From Pogonophryne albipinna (taxonomy: Eukaryota > Chordata > Actinopteri > Perciformes > Artedidraconidae), in assembly GCA_028583405.1 (NCBI GenBank), contig CM053253.1, positions 9,788,441 to 9,852,440 on the forward strand: a stretch of DNA of 64,000 bases. Direction: 5' to 3'. Position 1 is the stretch's first letter. Every line of letters starts with the position of its first letter. Made by a program: the position numbers and the translations under genes. Below, in pieces: positions 23,111 to 34,171 of this stretch. The notes under the pieces were generated by a model that had not been told where the DNA came from, did not search any database, and saw only the letters and a list, made by a program, of their open reading frames with translations.

Positions 23111-24084
23111 TCCCTTTGGGGCCCCGTCTTAAGGGGGGGGCTGTGATGCCCCTGTGGGTTCATCAGTAGAGAGGAGGTGGCTGTCCTGTCTGTGCTGTGG
23201 TGATTGGTGATTGCAGTAACTCAGGGCACCTGGGTCTGGTGTCCTGCAGCTATTTAACACCTCTCTGCTCCTCTCTGTTCTCTCTCTGCTTTCCCCTGCA
23301 GACACCGGGGTTTTGGTTGAGTATGAAGTACGGGTTTTCTCAGTTGCTCCACTTTGTTGCACTCTATGAATTTGGCTAATTTGAATGATTTTCTTTAATA
23401 AACACCTTTACCTACCCGTTGACATGTTGTGTCTCCTTTTTGTTGTGGCCTTTTGAGCCAGGTCGCAACACCTACCTACCTTTAATAAATGCAGGCACAT
23501 TTTTAGCGCCTATTCATACTAAATCAGTTGTCCCTCCCCCTGGTACCAGGTCCAACAGATCCATCTTTAGGCTCAGCAGCCCTGTCCCCCCATAAGGCTG
23601 AACCTGAACCAGCTTTTCTCCCAACTGAAGGAGGTGAGCAGCATTGTGTTGAATGACATGCCACTTAACATATCTGAAGGGAGACTGGAATACAAAATAT
23701 ATATATAACAAAAAGCTAACATCTAATTTAAATTATACATTTCAAACACAGTATTTTCCCACACAGCCAATGATCTATATAAAACAAAAAACTGCTTTTA
23801 GTCTATTTTAGGATGATGGACAGTTTGAAGCATTGAGTGATCAGTCTGTATTAGGTAAACAAAATGTTAATCACCGACATTTTGGTTATGATATTAATAC
23901 TAATGTTATTATATTAAAGCAGGGGTGGGGAACCTCCGGCCCCCGGGCCATATACGGACCGCTAGACCATTTGGCACGGCCCTCGAGGTAATTTATAAAC
24001 AAAGTGCCCTGTGCCTGGTGGTGGGGCCCAATGTGATATATTTTCATGGGGCCCAAAATCCCTGGCGGCGCCCCTGGGTCTAGG

Positions 24085-24636
24085 CATGATATTACCCCGT
24101 CACCAAGGCCGCCTTAATGCACGGTCTGACCTGGACTGAAGCCCAGGGGCCTACGGAGATCGGGGGCCTATCATGAGCCAATAAAAAAATGCATTGTTTT
24201 GTAATTTGTCCAATGTTCTGTCCATCATTTGATCTGAATGTATGTGGCTAGATTGTCAACCCCACTCTTTTTTTACACTCTCTCTTTCTCTTCACTCCAC
24301 TGTGTAGTTCTCTCACACAATATATTCCTGTTATTCTCAACAGCAAAGCACAGGTGCATCCCTGTATGTGTAAGTGAGATGGTTGCTGCACCTGTTGTCT
24401 GGCACACACACACAAACGCACTTCTTTTATATCAGACCACAGTGGCAAATACTAATCCACTGACACCATTGTGATCCAAGGCTCATGGTATTGTGGGAAT
24501 TAAAATAGCGTGTGTGTGTGTGTGTGTGTGTGTGTCTGATGGCAGGTTAAGGCTGGCCTGCCCGTCACAGTTTGTAATAATGCGTGCCAAACAAACACCT
24601 CCCTACCGGTCTGGTGACATCCGTGTTTACCAAAGT
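24085..24636. other. Upstream region of the MORC3-like gene
   Basis: AT-rich sequence with a (GT)n microsatellite at about 24511-24535 and no recognisable gene. It separates the hAT element 20307-24076 from the MORC3 start codon and presumably holds its promoter. No TATA box was recognised. Confidence 0.5.
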
Positions 24637-24644
24637 ATGGCGGC
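24632..24644 (+). promoter_or_regulatory. YY1/TISU-like element overlapping the MORC3 start codon
   Basis: AAGTATGGCGGCG surrounds the ATG at 24637. ATGGCGGC is the core of both the YY1 site and the TISU initiator, which supports short 5' UTRs. The bases before ATG match the TISU consensus only partly. It also supports choosing this ATG. Confidence 0.35.
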
Positions 24645-27600
24645 GCAAGGAGACCGCGGTGTCCCGCTCAGTACTGTAAGTAGGATTTACTTGTATTTAA
24701 TGTTGACAAACTGTGGCGTGAGCTGCACCACTGAGGTTCTAATAAAGTATCGTTAAAGAGTTAAATCAGAAAAACTCTGCCTGTGTGTAACTCACTTAAC
24801 AAATAGTGACTTATGCCATGCTCTTAAATAATGTTTGTTCTCTGACCACCTATCCTCTGGGACACATTGATTCAATATGAAAAGATGGATGTATGAATAT
24901 AAGGCCGCTTTGATGTAATTATTGTGTACTTTTTTATTTACTTCCCTTGCAGCTTAGTCCCAAATATCTTCATGCTAATTCCACCAGCCACACCTGGCCC
25001 TTCAGCGCCATAGCTGAGCTCATCGGTGAGTCATCATCACAGGATTTATTCTCTGCTATTTGTTAAGTATTTTTAGTTGTCATTTTACTTTAAGATAAGA
25101 AGGATATTTGTTTATCCCCATGGTTTCATTTAGATATCCATAGCATTGAAGGCTTGAATATCTTTGTATTACTTTGCAGTACTCTATTATTGTTAAATTC
25201 CTCCTTTGCAGCGTAACAATGAGAGAGATGCACCTTGTAAGCTGCTGTAAAAGGATAATAGGCCTGTTATATTCACGCACACACATCATATCGAGGAAAT
25301 CCTGGTGTTAATCTGATCCTACATACATTTCTACTTCCCTTCATGTGGGAACTTCAAATGCTGGAGGTTGCCCCTTCTGGTGGGAATTTATTTATCAAAT
25401 GTGGATAAAGGATCAAACCATTCAGCTGTCTTTGAGGTATTTTATTTCTTGCAAGAAAGTTCAGTCGGTCATACAGAGAGCATTCTGTCTGCAGAGTGAA
25501 AGACGAAAAATAGTGTTTGGGTTGCATATTTAAACACAGAGAGAGGAGAAAGGGAGGGGTCAAGCTTGGCGATAATGAAAGGAGCATTCTGGGAGTTAGG
25601 CTGGGGAGGCCGTATCAGGATGTTTTCAGTTCATGGAGTGTAACTAGCAACATTGCAACAAATCTTCTTATTAATGACTTTTCCAAAGCTTAGCAAAGAA
25701 GTGGAAGCCAGTAAATAAAGATAAACATTAGCAAATAGAATCACACATGATAGTATTAAAGTAAATAAGTGGGTATAATATTTTTCTGTTACATTGTCTT
25801 CTCTCGACAGACAATGCCTATGATCCAGATGTCAATGCCAAACAGTTCTGGATTGATAAGATTGTGGTCAAAGATGAGGACTGCCTTAGCTTTATGGATA
25901 ATGGATATGGACTAGACAAAGATAAAATACACAGATGCTCAGGTAATTTGAAATGGCTCACCAAACGAATGTTGTACATGATACATTTGTGTATGTAACC
26001 ATGCTGTTATTCACTAAAGAATTTATGCATTTCCCCCCCTTTTTAAGCTTTGGCTACAGTGACAAGACTCCTATAAACGGTGTAACGCCGATTGGTATGT
26101 ACGGCAACGGTTTCAAGTCTGGATCCATGCGCCTCGGCAAAGACGCCATCGTGTTTTCAAAGTCAAAAAGTGTGTCCTGCGTTGGGATGCTCTCTCAGAC
26201 CTACCTGGAAGAGATTGGTGCTAACCAAATAATTGTTCCTATTGTATGCTTTGAACGGAATGAAAAAAGCAAGTATATCCTTTACCTGCTGCGTTAAGGC
26301 ATGTTGCTTCATGTAAACTTAATGTAAATGGTGAAAATGACATGCAAATCCCAGCATCTGATGGAATGGGTGCTAGATCAAATGTAACCGAGAAAGAACA
26401 AGAACAGATAGATTCTAAACACCAAATGTGACAGCTCAAAATGTTACACAGCATCATTCCTATCCTTCAGACGAGAGTTGTAGAAAAATATTATGAGAAC
26501 CCAAATAGTTTGCTTAACATACAAATGTAATCATACACCAGATACATATTTCCAATTGTCCTCATTTACGAAGTTTTCCTTAACTTGGGCTATACTCAGT
26601 TTAAAAGAAGAACACAAGGCCAGTCTTCAGGACATCCTGCGCTATTCCCCATTCAACAAAGAGGACGACATTCTGGCTGAGATCGAAGCCATCAGTTCCC
26701 ATGGGTCCGAAACCGGCACACGGATCATCACCTGGAATCTCCGCAGGTCTGAGGGTTCTTCACACACACAAACCGTTATGTTTTATTTCGGAGACCAAGG
26801 GCTAGTAGTTCCTGTACATGCCTGATCAGACTATATCAACTATTCTAATTTAGTCATCATTAATTTAAACATGACTTATGAGGTAATAAAAAGTCAAAGC
26901 TAGATGTTTGAATAACATTTTTTGTTTCACAACCAGTGGCGGATTTAGGATTGTAGGAGATCCGGGGCTTAGCCCAGGAGTTGTTGGGGGGGGGGGGTGC
27001 AGGGGTACAGTGCTATTTTGTATAAGTGGGGGGTGGACCGAACATCCTTTAGGGGGGTCGTCGCCTCCTCTGGGGGGGTCCGGGGGCATGCTTCCCCGGG
27101 AAGATTTTTTTTTAAATATTGAAGTTGAAAGCATCAATCTGGTGCACTTTGAGAGCAACATTAACCCTACCTTAATAACACCTTAAAGTGGACAAAAGGC
27201 ACTGGAGAACACTCATTAACACCCTTTAATGAAGCAAACTAATGCCTTAACTCACTCAAACAGTAGTTTACTTATTAAGGTGAAACGAATGTGCGTAGAG
27301 TTTTAAAGGATGCGGATAGTCTCACCTTGATTCTGGCGCATTGCTTATCGTTTTATAGATCTATTCTCATCCACCATCTTTGTTTGTGACATAAAAAATG
27401 TGTAAGAGTCACGTTTCTGAATCGGACACTCTGATGCAGTCACAGCCAATCGGAGTCTGATTCAGAGGGTTGCCTGTCAGTTCCGTTGTTATGTGTACTG
27501 AAACGAGAGCCGGTATAATTCCAACGCGCGAAAACAAAATAAAAAATGGAATACGTTATTTTAGTGTCTTAAAAGTAGACTGAGGTATGAAGGGTTAACG

Positions 27601-30600
27601 TTACATCTTAGGATAATTTTTAGTCATGTTCTGTATACATACTAACATATAAGGGTATACTTAGTGTGGTTACTCCATGTTTACTAACTATAACATTAAC
27701 GTTACATCACTCTTTTTCACTTCTTACCCAGTCAGCCAGAGTGCAGATATCACCATTAGATTCACAAACCTGAAACATCATCCATTTCTTCACTGCTGGT
27801 GATGACATTGTTGTCAGCTGCTGATACTGCTGCTGCTGCTGCAGCTTGTGGCACCTGCTTCAATGACAATAACTTTCTAATATCCATAACTGTATAGGCT
27901 ATTAGCTTAAAACTCTTCAGGCACTAGGAAGGATCACTTCTACTTCAGGGCAGGCTACGCAGTACGCAGGCTAATGTCCCGCAGCGGATGCCTCTCTGGT
28001 GGACTCCGGTACTGTACATTACTCCCGAGACGTTTTCAAAAAAAATTTAAAAAAAATAATTTTAATTTTTTTAAGTGAAACATCCGGGGCTTTTCAGAAA
28101 ACATCCGGGGCTTGAGCCCAAGTAGCCACCCCCTAGCGCCGCCACTGCTCACAACCATGTGTCCACTTTGGCTTTAAATCTGTTTCCAACAAACAGCAGC
28201 AGGGTTGTTACCTATCAACAATGAATAACGCTATAGTTCTGCATGTTAATTGCTGTTTGATGTCAGTTGTTGGTATTAGGGTGGCCCAATAACTCAAAGA
28301 TTATGATAATGACTGATCACCAATGTCTTTGTTTTATATTTTTAACAGTACATCTAGTAGACCATCAGAATTTGATTTTGAGAGGGACCGCTACGATTTC
28401 CGAATACCATCTGAACTCGACGAGACAATGAAGGACGCTGTTCCAAGTCAAGCGACCAAGTCAAACACCCCTGAGAGTGTTTCCTCACTGCGGGTAAGTA
28501 GCTGTTTTGTGCATGACGCCCACAGTCACACATTTCATAGTGATACGTATACAATCCTGAAAACTGAGGCCAATTAGGTTACATTATGCAACTTACACAA
28601 GTGGCATGTAAAAAAAGGTAAAGCTTCCAGTTTACAAATAATGAGAATGTATTTTTTATGGAATTAGGAGTTTTTCACTGGATCTCAGTGAAAAGATTCA
28701 CTGAGATCCAGTTGGAAGGATTCTTATCTTAGCTTCAGAGTCAACACAGAGGATTGTGTCTTGGATTCATGCTGCCAGGGAGTAAGGGACGACACACAAG
28801 GAGCTTTGTCTGCCTTCCCATTTGCATCCTGCATTTTAAACACAATGTTTTGTGTGTTAACCAAATGGAGGGAGACAGACAAAACGCCAAAACACAAATG
28901 CAAATTATGACTGTAATTGTGATCTAAAAGCCAGATTTATGGCACTCCTGCGATGTGTCACCCCAAATCAGCCCTGACCCTGACCCTGGACGGCCCGCCC
29001 CCCCCCAATACAATCATTGTCGCATGTTTTTCCCTTACAATCAATGAACCCCTTCAAATTAAAGCTGTATAACTACTTGATCAAGGAAAAGGACTACTTG
29101 TTTATTTGAATAATTTATAACCAACACAAGTATATTCAGAAACATAAAGCATTTAAACATGACTGTTGTGTAACTCAAAATGTTAACTGTACCAGTGTTA
29201 GTCAAAACACAATGGATAAATAGTCAAATAAGAAATCAGTATGCTATAACAGCATAATACAATTCCTTGCATTATGGCAGGTCGATTTTTGATGTGTTTT
29301 CTTCAACAGTAGCACCTTAATTGTAGGTTTATAAAACATATTTTTCTTTTTTAAATCGTATGATAAGTAGGCAAATTGAATCAATTTAATTGTAGATAAT
29401 CTGTGTTGTGTCCAAGAGAAAAAGAGAATTTCCTTAAAACCTGATACTGATTTTTGATATCTCTTCCTTTGTATTGGGTTATAATTGTGTTTCTACTGTC
29501 CGCAGGCATATTGCAGTATTCTCTACTTGAAGCCTCGGATGCAAATCATCATACGGGGTAAAATGGTGAAATCTCAGCTCATTGCTAAGACACTGGCCTC
29601 CGTCAGAAAGGACCACTACAAGCCCACTTTCCTGGTATCCTTTCTCCACAGAGAACAGATAATTGTGTATGATTTGGGACATTTTGTTGTTCATCTTTGT
29701 CTTGTCAAGTGTTTCTTGAGTTTCCCTTACATTTTCTTTTAGACCAAACGCATTCCCATCACTTTTGGCTACAACACCAAAAGTAAAGACCAGTATGGCA
29801 TTATGATGTATCACAAGAATCGGCTCATCAAAGCCTATGAACGTGTAGGCTGCCAGCTCAAGGTGAGTTGGTGTTGTTTTGTGGAGCGTGTTTGTACATT
29901 ACACATTTTCAAGGGTTTCTAAATCTCATCATCTGGTATTCATGTTTCTGAACCGTTGCCTTCTGCAGGCCAACAAGGAAGGAGTTGGGGTCATTGGGAT
30001 CATAGAGTGTTTCTTTCTGGAACCTACCCACAACAAACAGAGCTTGATGAGACAGATAAGTACAGGTAATGCTATCAATTCTGTTTAGATTATATCGGTA
30101 CGATTACGGCCCAGGAATACAGAAATCTGAAGTATTCATGTATTTTTATAGGAAAACAATGAACAACTTGGGGACCAAACTGAAGGAGTACTGGAATGAA
30201 ATTGCCAACAAGAAAAAACAAGAGAATCCAAACAGCACCATACCCATGGAAGATACCACGTTAGTACATTTTGCAGGGACTATCATCGTGTATTCTAACT
30301 GGGTGCAGTGTGATGAGTGTTTGCGCTGGCGCAAACTCCCTGATGGGATCGACGACCTCAAGCTGCCAGATAAATGGTACTGCCATTTGAACCCGGATCC
30401 TCGGTTCAGGTAACTAGAGCATTATCCTAACCCCTGTTGCAATGATAATAAGCTTCTGTGATAAATAAACTAATATACATTTCTAAGTGATTAAAACACA
30501 ATAATCATACTATTGACTCCAAATTGATCTCCAGGTGCAGATTGGCTGTTTGTTTATAGCTGTAATAACTTGTTTATAATACTAGTTAAGCCAGATAAGC

Positions 30601-32680
30601 AGGGACATTGCTGGACTACTGAGCGGTGCCTAATCAAGACAATTGGGTTAAGAGTCACATTTGAACTGGCTGATTAGATTTATGATAGTTAATAACCTCT
30701 GCAGGGCATGGTTATAGGTCAAAACATCATAAGGAAAGGCAAGGCAAGTTTATTTATATAGCTCATTTCAACACAAGGCAATTCAAAGTGCTTTACAAAA
30801 ATGAAAGACACTAAGAAACATGTTATAAAATGACATTTAAAAACACTCATTTAATGGCAAAGATACATGAATACAAGTTACAGTGTAGTGTGATGCACAC
30901 ATCTGAAATGTTTAGGTCTGACTCTCAATCATTGCTAACTTTTTAGCAGAAATAGTTTTCTATGACCTCACTTTCTTTCTACTTTCTTTTTTAACTTGTC
31001 CTTTAGTTATTTCAAGTGTTTTAATCTGACCCCATGGTACCTTTTAGTTTTCACCGAAACTATTCCTCTTTTTTAAATGCACATTAGTTAAGTTTAAGTT
31101 GTCGTTTCTATTTAACACGAATCTCAGTCTTCCACATAAATACTACTCCAACTTTTGCCACATTGTTCTGTGATTTGAAATGAGAAGCATCTTCATTTTC
31201 TCTCCCAGGAGCTGCCAGGCAGTAGAGGAGCCTGAGGACTCAGATGACGATCTGCAACTTTCATACTGCAAGACGTATAAACTAAAGTGAGTCCCAATGT
31301 ACATTTTTGACACTGCCCAAAAAGGTAATTTAGTGCTCCGACTCAAAATTAATTGCATATATTGTTGGGAAATCAACCACACCCTAAATGTTTCTGAGGT
31401 TTGTATCTTTATCCTCATCTGTAATCGACTGGCCAACTTTCCGATCATATATTTTTGTATCAAGCTGCCAAAATCTTCTTTAATACATTATTTGAGCATA
31501 ATAAAGGAAGTGACTTGCCTTGCCTAACCTGTGCTTGTGTATTATCTACAGAGAAAAGGAAGAGCAAAAGGTAAGGACGCACCCTATGCTGTAATTCACC
31601 CGTTTCCTCCACATGGTACCAAGTTGGGTATAAAAAGTTATTTGAATGATAATATTTGTTTCCAATTATTTAAAAGTATACATTTATCTAATAGCACTAA
31701 AACATTTATTTATTTTTCTAGGCTGAGGAGGCTCGAAAGCATCAGGAAGCGCTGGATTTGGCTAATGTCACCAAGCAGAAACAGGCCCAAATACATCCGC
31801 AGGTTGGGAGAGACGACTAACCGTGATGTCATTTTACTGAAGAAATCGTTTGTGTTTAACTGTCTATGTTTTTCTTTTTGTTGTTCTTGTTGACAGGCTG
31901 TGGCTCCCCCCTCCACACCTACTACCCCAAAGAGTAGGTTTAACAACGTTGCCCCAAGGGGGGGCTGGTATGTGTGTCTGTGTTTGGTGTTATGTGTGTG
32001 AAAGAGAGAGAGAAAACGTTTTAGAGATTTAAAAATATCTGTTTTATTTCTCTCTAGCTTGCAGCCCAAGTAGCAGTGATCTTCCAATTAATCCCCCCCC
32101 AGAGGTAGTTTTTATCTGCTGTTTACAAGCATAAATGTATCCATGCGACTTTGTTTAAGAAGCATTCTAATTGTGCTTTGTGTGCACAGCAAGGGGAAAA
32201 GAACCCAGCCTGCTTCTCCACAAATGGCCCCCAAAAGACAGAGACAGAATGGCTTCGCTCAGGGCAAATTAGACCCATCAACATCAGTGAATGTGAGCCC
32301 ACTGAGCTCCCCATCAGTTCTCAGTGATAACGAAAATGATGATACTGATGATGACATTTGCATCTTGGAGTGGGCCAGTACCCCCAAGCCAAATCTGACC
32401 GTCGACTTGTCTGCTGATCGAGTGCAGCGATGATGCTGCTTTGGATAACGGCCCAGAGATAAATGCTGCGGGAACGAGCTCTACAGCGTCTGCAGCTGTG
32501 GGAACCAGTACCTCCACAGCACCCCCCACAGAGGTGTCCACTAGCACCACCCAAATAACAAACCAAACTGAAGGGGAGGAGAGAGTGGAGCTGAGTACAT
32601 CTAATAAGAGTGATATAACAAAGCCTTCAGGTGTCTGCAGTGTCGAGCAAAGTGTAACTAAGGAAGAGAGCAGTGGAGAT
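24637..32680 (+). CDS. morc3: MORC3-like GHKL ATPase / CW zinc-finger chromatin protein, reading frame broken
   Basis: Nuclear ATPase of chromatin and PML bodies in its family. Exons: 24637-24675 (starts MAAQ), 24953-25025, 25811-25942, 26048-26272, 26600-26746, 28349-28493, 29506-29634, 29743-29862, 29969-30065, 30152-30409, 31209-31286, 31552-31570, 31722-31802, 31897-31967, 32058-32104, 32190-~32680. GHKL motifs are visible: AELI plus NAYD across an intron, [24 protein letters not shown]. The S5-like part includes [18 protein letters not shown] and [16 protein letters not shown]. The CW finger is [14 protein letters not shown]...WYC. The late exon has [15 protein letters not shown] as in MORC3. 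Single-base losses shift the frame in exons 3 (~25932), 9 (~30043) and near 32410; exon 14 has a G-run whose length does not fit. The C-terminal coiled coil is absent. Pseudogene or uncorrected sequence are both possible. Confidence 0.85.
26934..28147. mobile_element. Non-autonomous hAT element in MORC3 intron, 8-bp TSD
   Basis: Ends CAGTGGCGGATTTAGG and CTAGCGCCGCCACTG. The target duplications are TTCACAAC (26926-26933) and CTCACAAC (28148-28155), one mismatch apart. No transposase ORF. The segment 27071-27164 is nearly the same as 9730-9822 of the hAT element in the DNMT3 intron, although the terminal repeats differ. It lies between exons 26600-26746 and 28349-28493. Confidence 0.85.
28677..28712. 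repeat. Perfect hairpin, 16-bp arms
   Basis: ACTGGATCTCAGTGAA and its exact reverse complement flank a 4-base loop AAGA. It lies in the MORC3 intron after exon 28349-28493. No larger element boundary was found around it. Confidence 0.75.
30733..30840 (+). repeat. SINE-like repeat
   Basis: Contains GGCAAGTTTATTTATATAG and CAATTCAAAGTGCTTTACA, the conserved 3' part of a very common fish retroposon. It lies in the MORC3 intron between the CW exon and exon 31209-31286. Confidence 0.6.
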
Positions 32681-34123
32681 ACCACGTTAGTACATTTTGC
32701 AGTGACTATCATCGTGTATTCTACATTATTCGTCTAGAAATTTGCTTCCTACTTGCTCAGATACTTGTCTCTTTCTTTGTCCTTAGGAAGCCACCAGATC
32801 AAAACTGCGTGCAGTGTGATGAGGGTTTGCACTGGTGCAAACTCACTGATGGGATCGACTGACAAGCTGCCAGAGAAATTGTACTGCCATTTGAACCCGG
32901 ATCCTCAGTTCAGGTAACTAGAGCTTTCTCCAAACCCCTCTTGCAATGACAATAAGCTTCTGTGATAAATAAACTAATACAAGTGGAAAAACATGTAGTT
33001 TACATTTCTATCCACATCTCCTCTTTTTTGTACACATACTCCATAAAAGTACGTCTAGATCTGCACACACACACCTGTGGACATCACTGTGTTTAGAGCA
33101 ACTAACAAACCTCTTGTGACGGTGACGGAGTTCTATTTGTCCGTTCAAAACATATGCTTAGTCGGTTGTTTTAAGCTCCAAAACTTTATTTATACAGCAA
33201 CAAAAAAATAAATATAGGCTAATGTTTGACAAAAGTGAAACAGTACAACTCAAAACAAAATCAAAGCTACTAAACTAGGTTGTCTATTACTCATGGTTAT
33301 GGAGTAGGCCTACACACAGTCCAGCCGTTGCCTTCACTGCAACAATCTCCCGAATGACACTTCCAGGGCCAACACCGTCCCTTTTGAACCCATAGCCCCT
33401 CCCCACAGGTTTACCGTCAACAGGTTACACAATTAACTCAAAACCACATTGTCAACATAAATGTAATCCCTCAAACATGAGGAAACTATCCGACCCAAAC
33501 ATACACAGGTTAACTACCTCTTAACACAATCATTCCCCATAATTAATAAACGCAAAATAAATAATAAATTGCATGGTTCATGACATCATATTGAAATCAC
33601 GGAAGTGATGCGCCTCCGTCTTTTCTACATTCCCTTTGCTGGGGAGACGGCGGCCGCCCGCCGCTCCCCGCGTAACGTAAGTATCGTGTAATATAGTTAA
33701 ATGTATGTTGAAATAATTGTAGACTCACAAGCGTGAACTTATGGTCGCGCTACAGAAAGGAAGGGGAAAAAGGGACGTTTTAGTGATGATTTAACCTGAT
33801 TTATTGACGAACGGAAGAGAGCAGGAAATGTTTGGTGTGTGTGTGTGTGTGTTGGCTGTCAGTGGCGGAGTCAGTCACTCTGTGATCTGCTCCGTCACAC
33901 CTCTAAACATAAACAGATGCTTTTGAAATTATTCAATCACAATAATCATACTATTGACTCCAAATTGACCTCCAGGTGAAGATTGACTGTCTGTTTATAG
34001 CTGTGATAACTGGTATCGGTTTATAATACCGGTGAAGCCAGATAAGCAGGGACATTGCTGGACTGCTGAGCGGTGCCTAATCAAGACAGTTGGGTTAGGA
34101 GTCACATGTGAATTGGCTTATGT
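32676..34123 (+). pseudogene. Degenerate duplicate of the MORC3 CW exon and flanking introns
   Basis: 32676-32720 repeats 30253-30293 (GATACCACGTTAGTACATTT...). 32790-32990 repeats the CW exon and following intron (30295-30480). 33935-34123 repeats 30493-30670. In this copy an intron with AG acceptor at 32786-32787 precedes the exon, which reads KPPDQNCVQCDEG. The conserved W is C, the second zinc cysteine is G, and a stop interrupts GID. It therefore cannot encode a CW finger. A solo LTR (33115-33899) was later inserted within the duplicated intron. Confidence 0.8.
33115..33899. mobile_element. Solo LTR of the Gypsy-like family also present at 42.6-44.8 kb
   Basis: 785 bp with ends TGTGACGG and CCGTCACA, flanked by CCTCT at 33110-33114 and 33900-33904. 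The left 240 bp match 42631-42835 and 44573-44760, the LTR parts of the pol-deleted element. It includes a GC-rich patch (~33640-33672) and a (GT)n. The minus strand is the likely coding orientation, by comparison with the internal element. Confidence 0.8.
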
Positions 34124-34171
34124 ACAGTGGGGCAAAAAGTATTTAGTCTGCCACCAATTGCGCAAGTTCTC

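Larger units (their letters stand above)
21248..23470 (+). mobile_element. Non-autonomous LTR retrotransposon with identical LTRs
   Basis: LTRs at 21248-21576 and 23142-23470 are 329 bp each and read identical base for base. They have TG...CA ends and a 5-bp target duplication CCTAC (21243-21247, 23471-23475). A primer-binding site TGGGGGCTCGTCC follows the 5' LTR and matches the tRNA-Pro type. A purine tract AAGGGGGGGG precedes the 3' LTR. Internally there is a gag-like ORF and an HMG-box fragment but no protease, reverse transcriptase or integrase, so it must have been mobilised in trans. Identical LTRs mean recent insertion. Confidence 0.93.
20899..23481. mobile_element. MITE with TTAA target site, split by an LTR element
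   Basis: Left end AGGTATGGTAGGTAATTC and right end TACCTACCT are related inverted repeats, bordered by TTAA at 20895-20898 and 23482-23485. A TTAA target duplication points to a piggyBac- or Kolobok-type parent. The LTR element at 21248-23470 interrupts its right end after TTACCTAC. Confidence 0.65.
20307..24076. mobile_element. hAT element (host of nested insertions), 8-bp TSD
   Basis: Ends CAGGGGCGCCG and CGGCGCCCCTG, flanked by GGTCTAGG at 20299-20306 and 24077-24084. A + strand remnant at about 20665-20755 reads KSGSKKRRERQERERTKG then QFFTRK, like the basic N-terminus of hAT transposases. Positions 20899-23481 are a nested MITE that itself holds the LTR element 21248-23470. A fragment beginning CAGGGGTGGGGAACCT at about 23922 looks like a further hAT-type end inserted near the right side. 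Confidence 0.8.
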
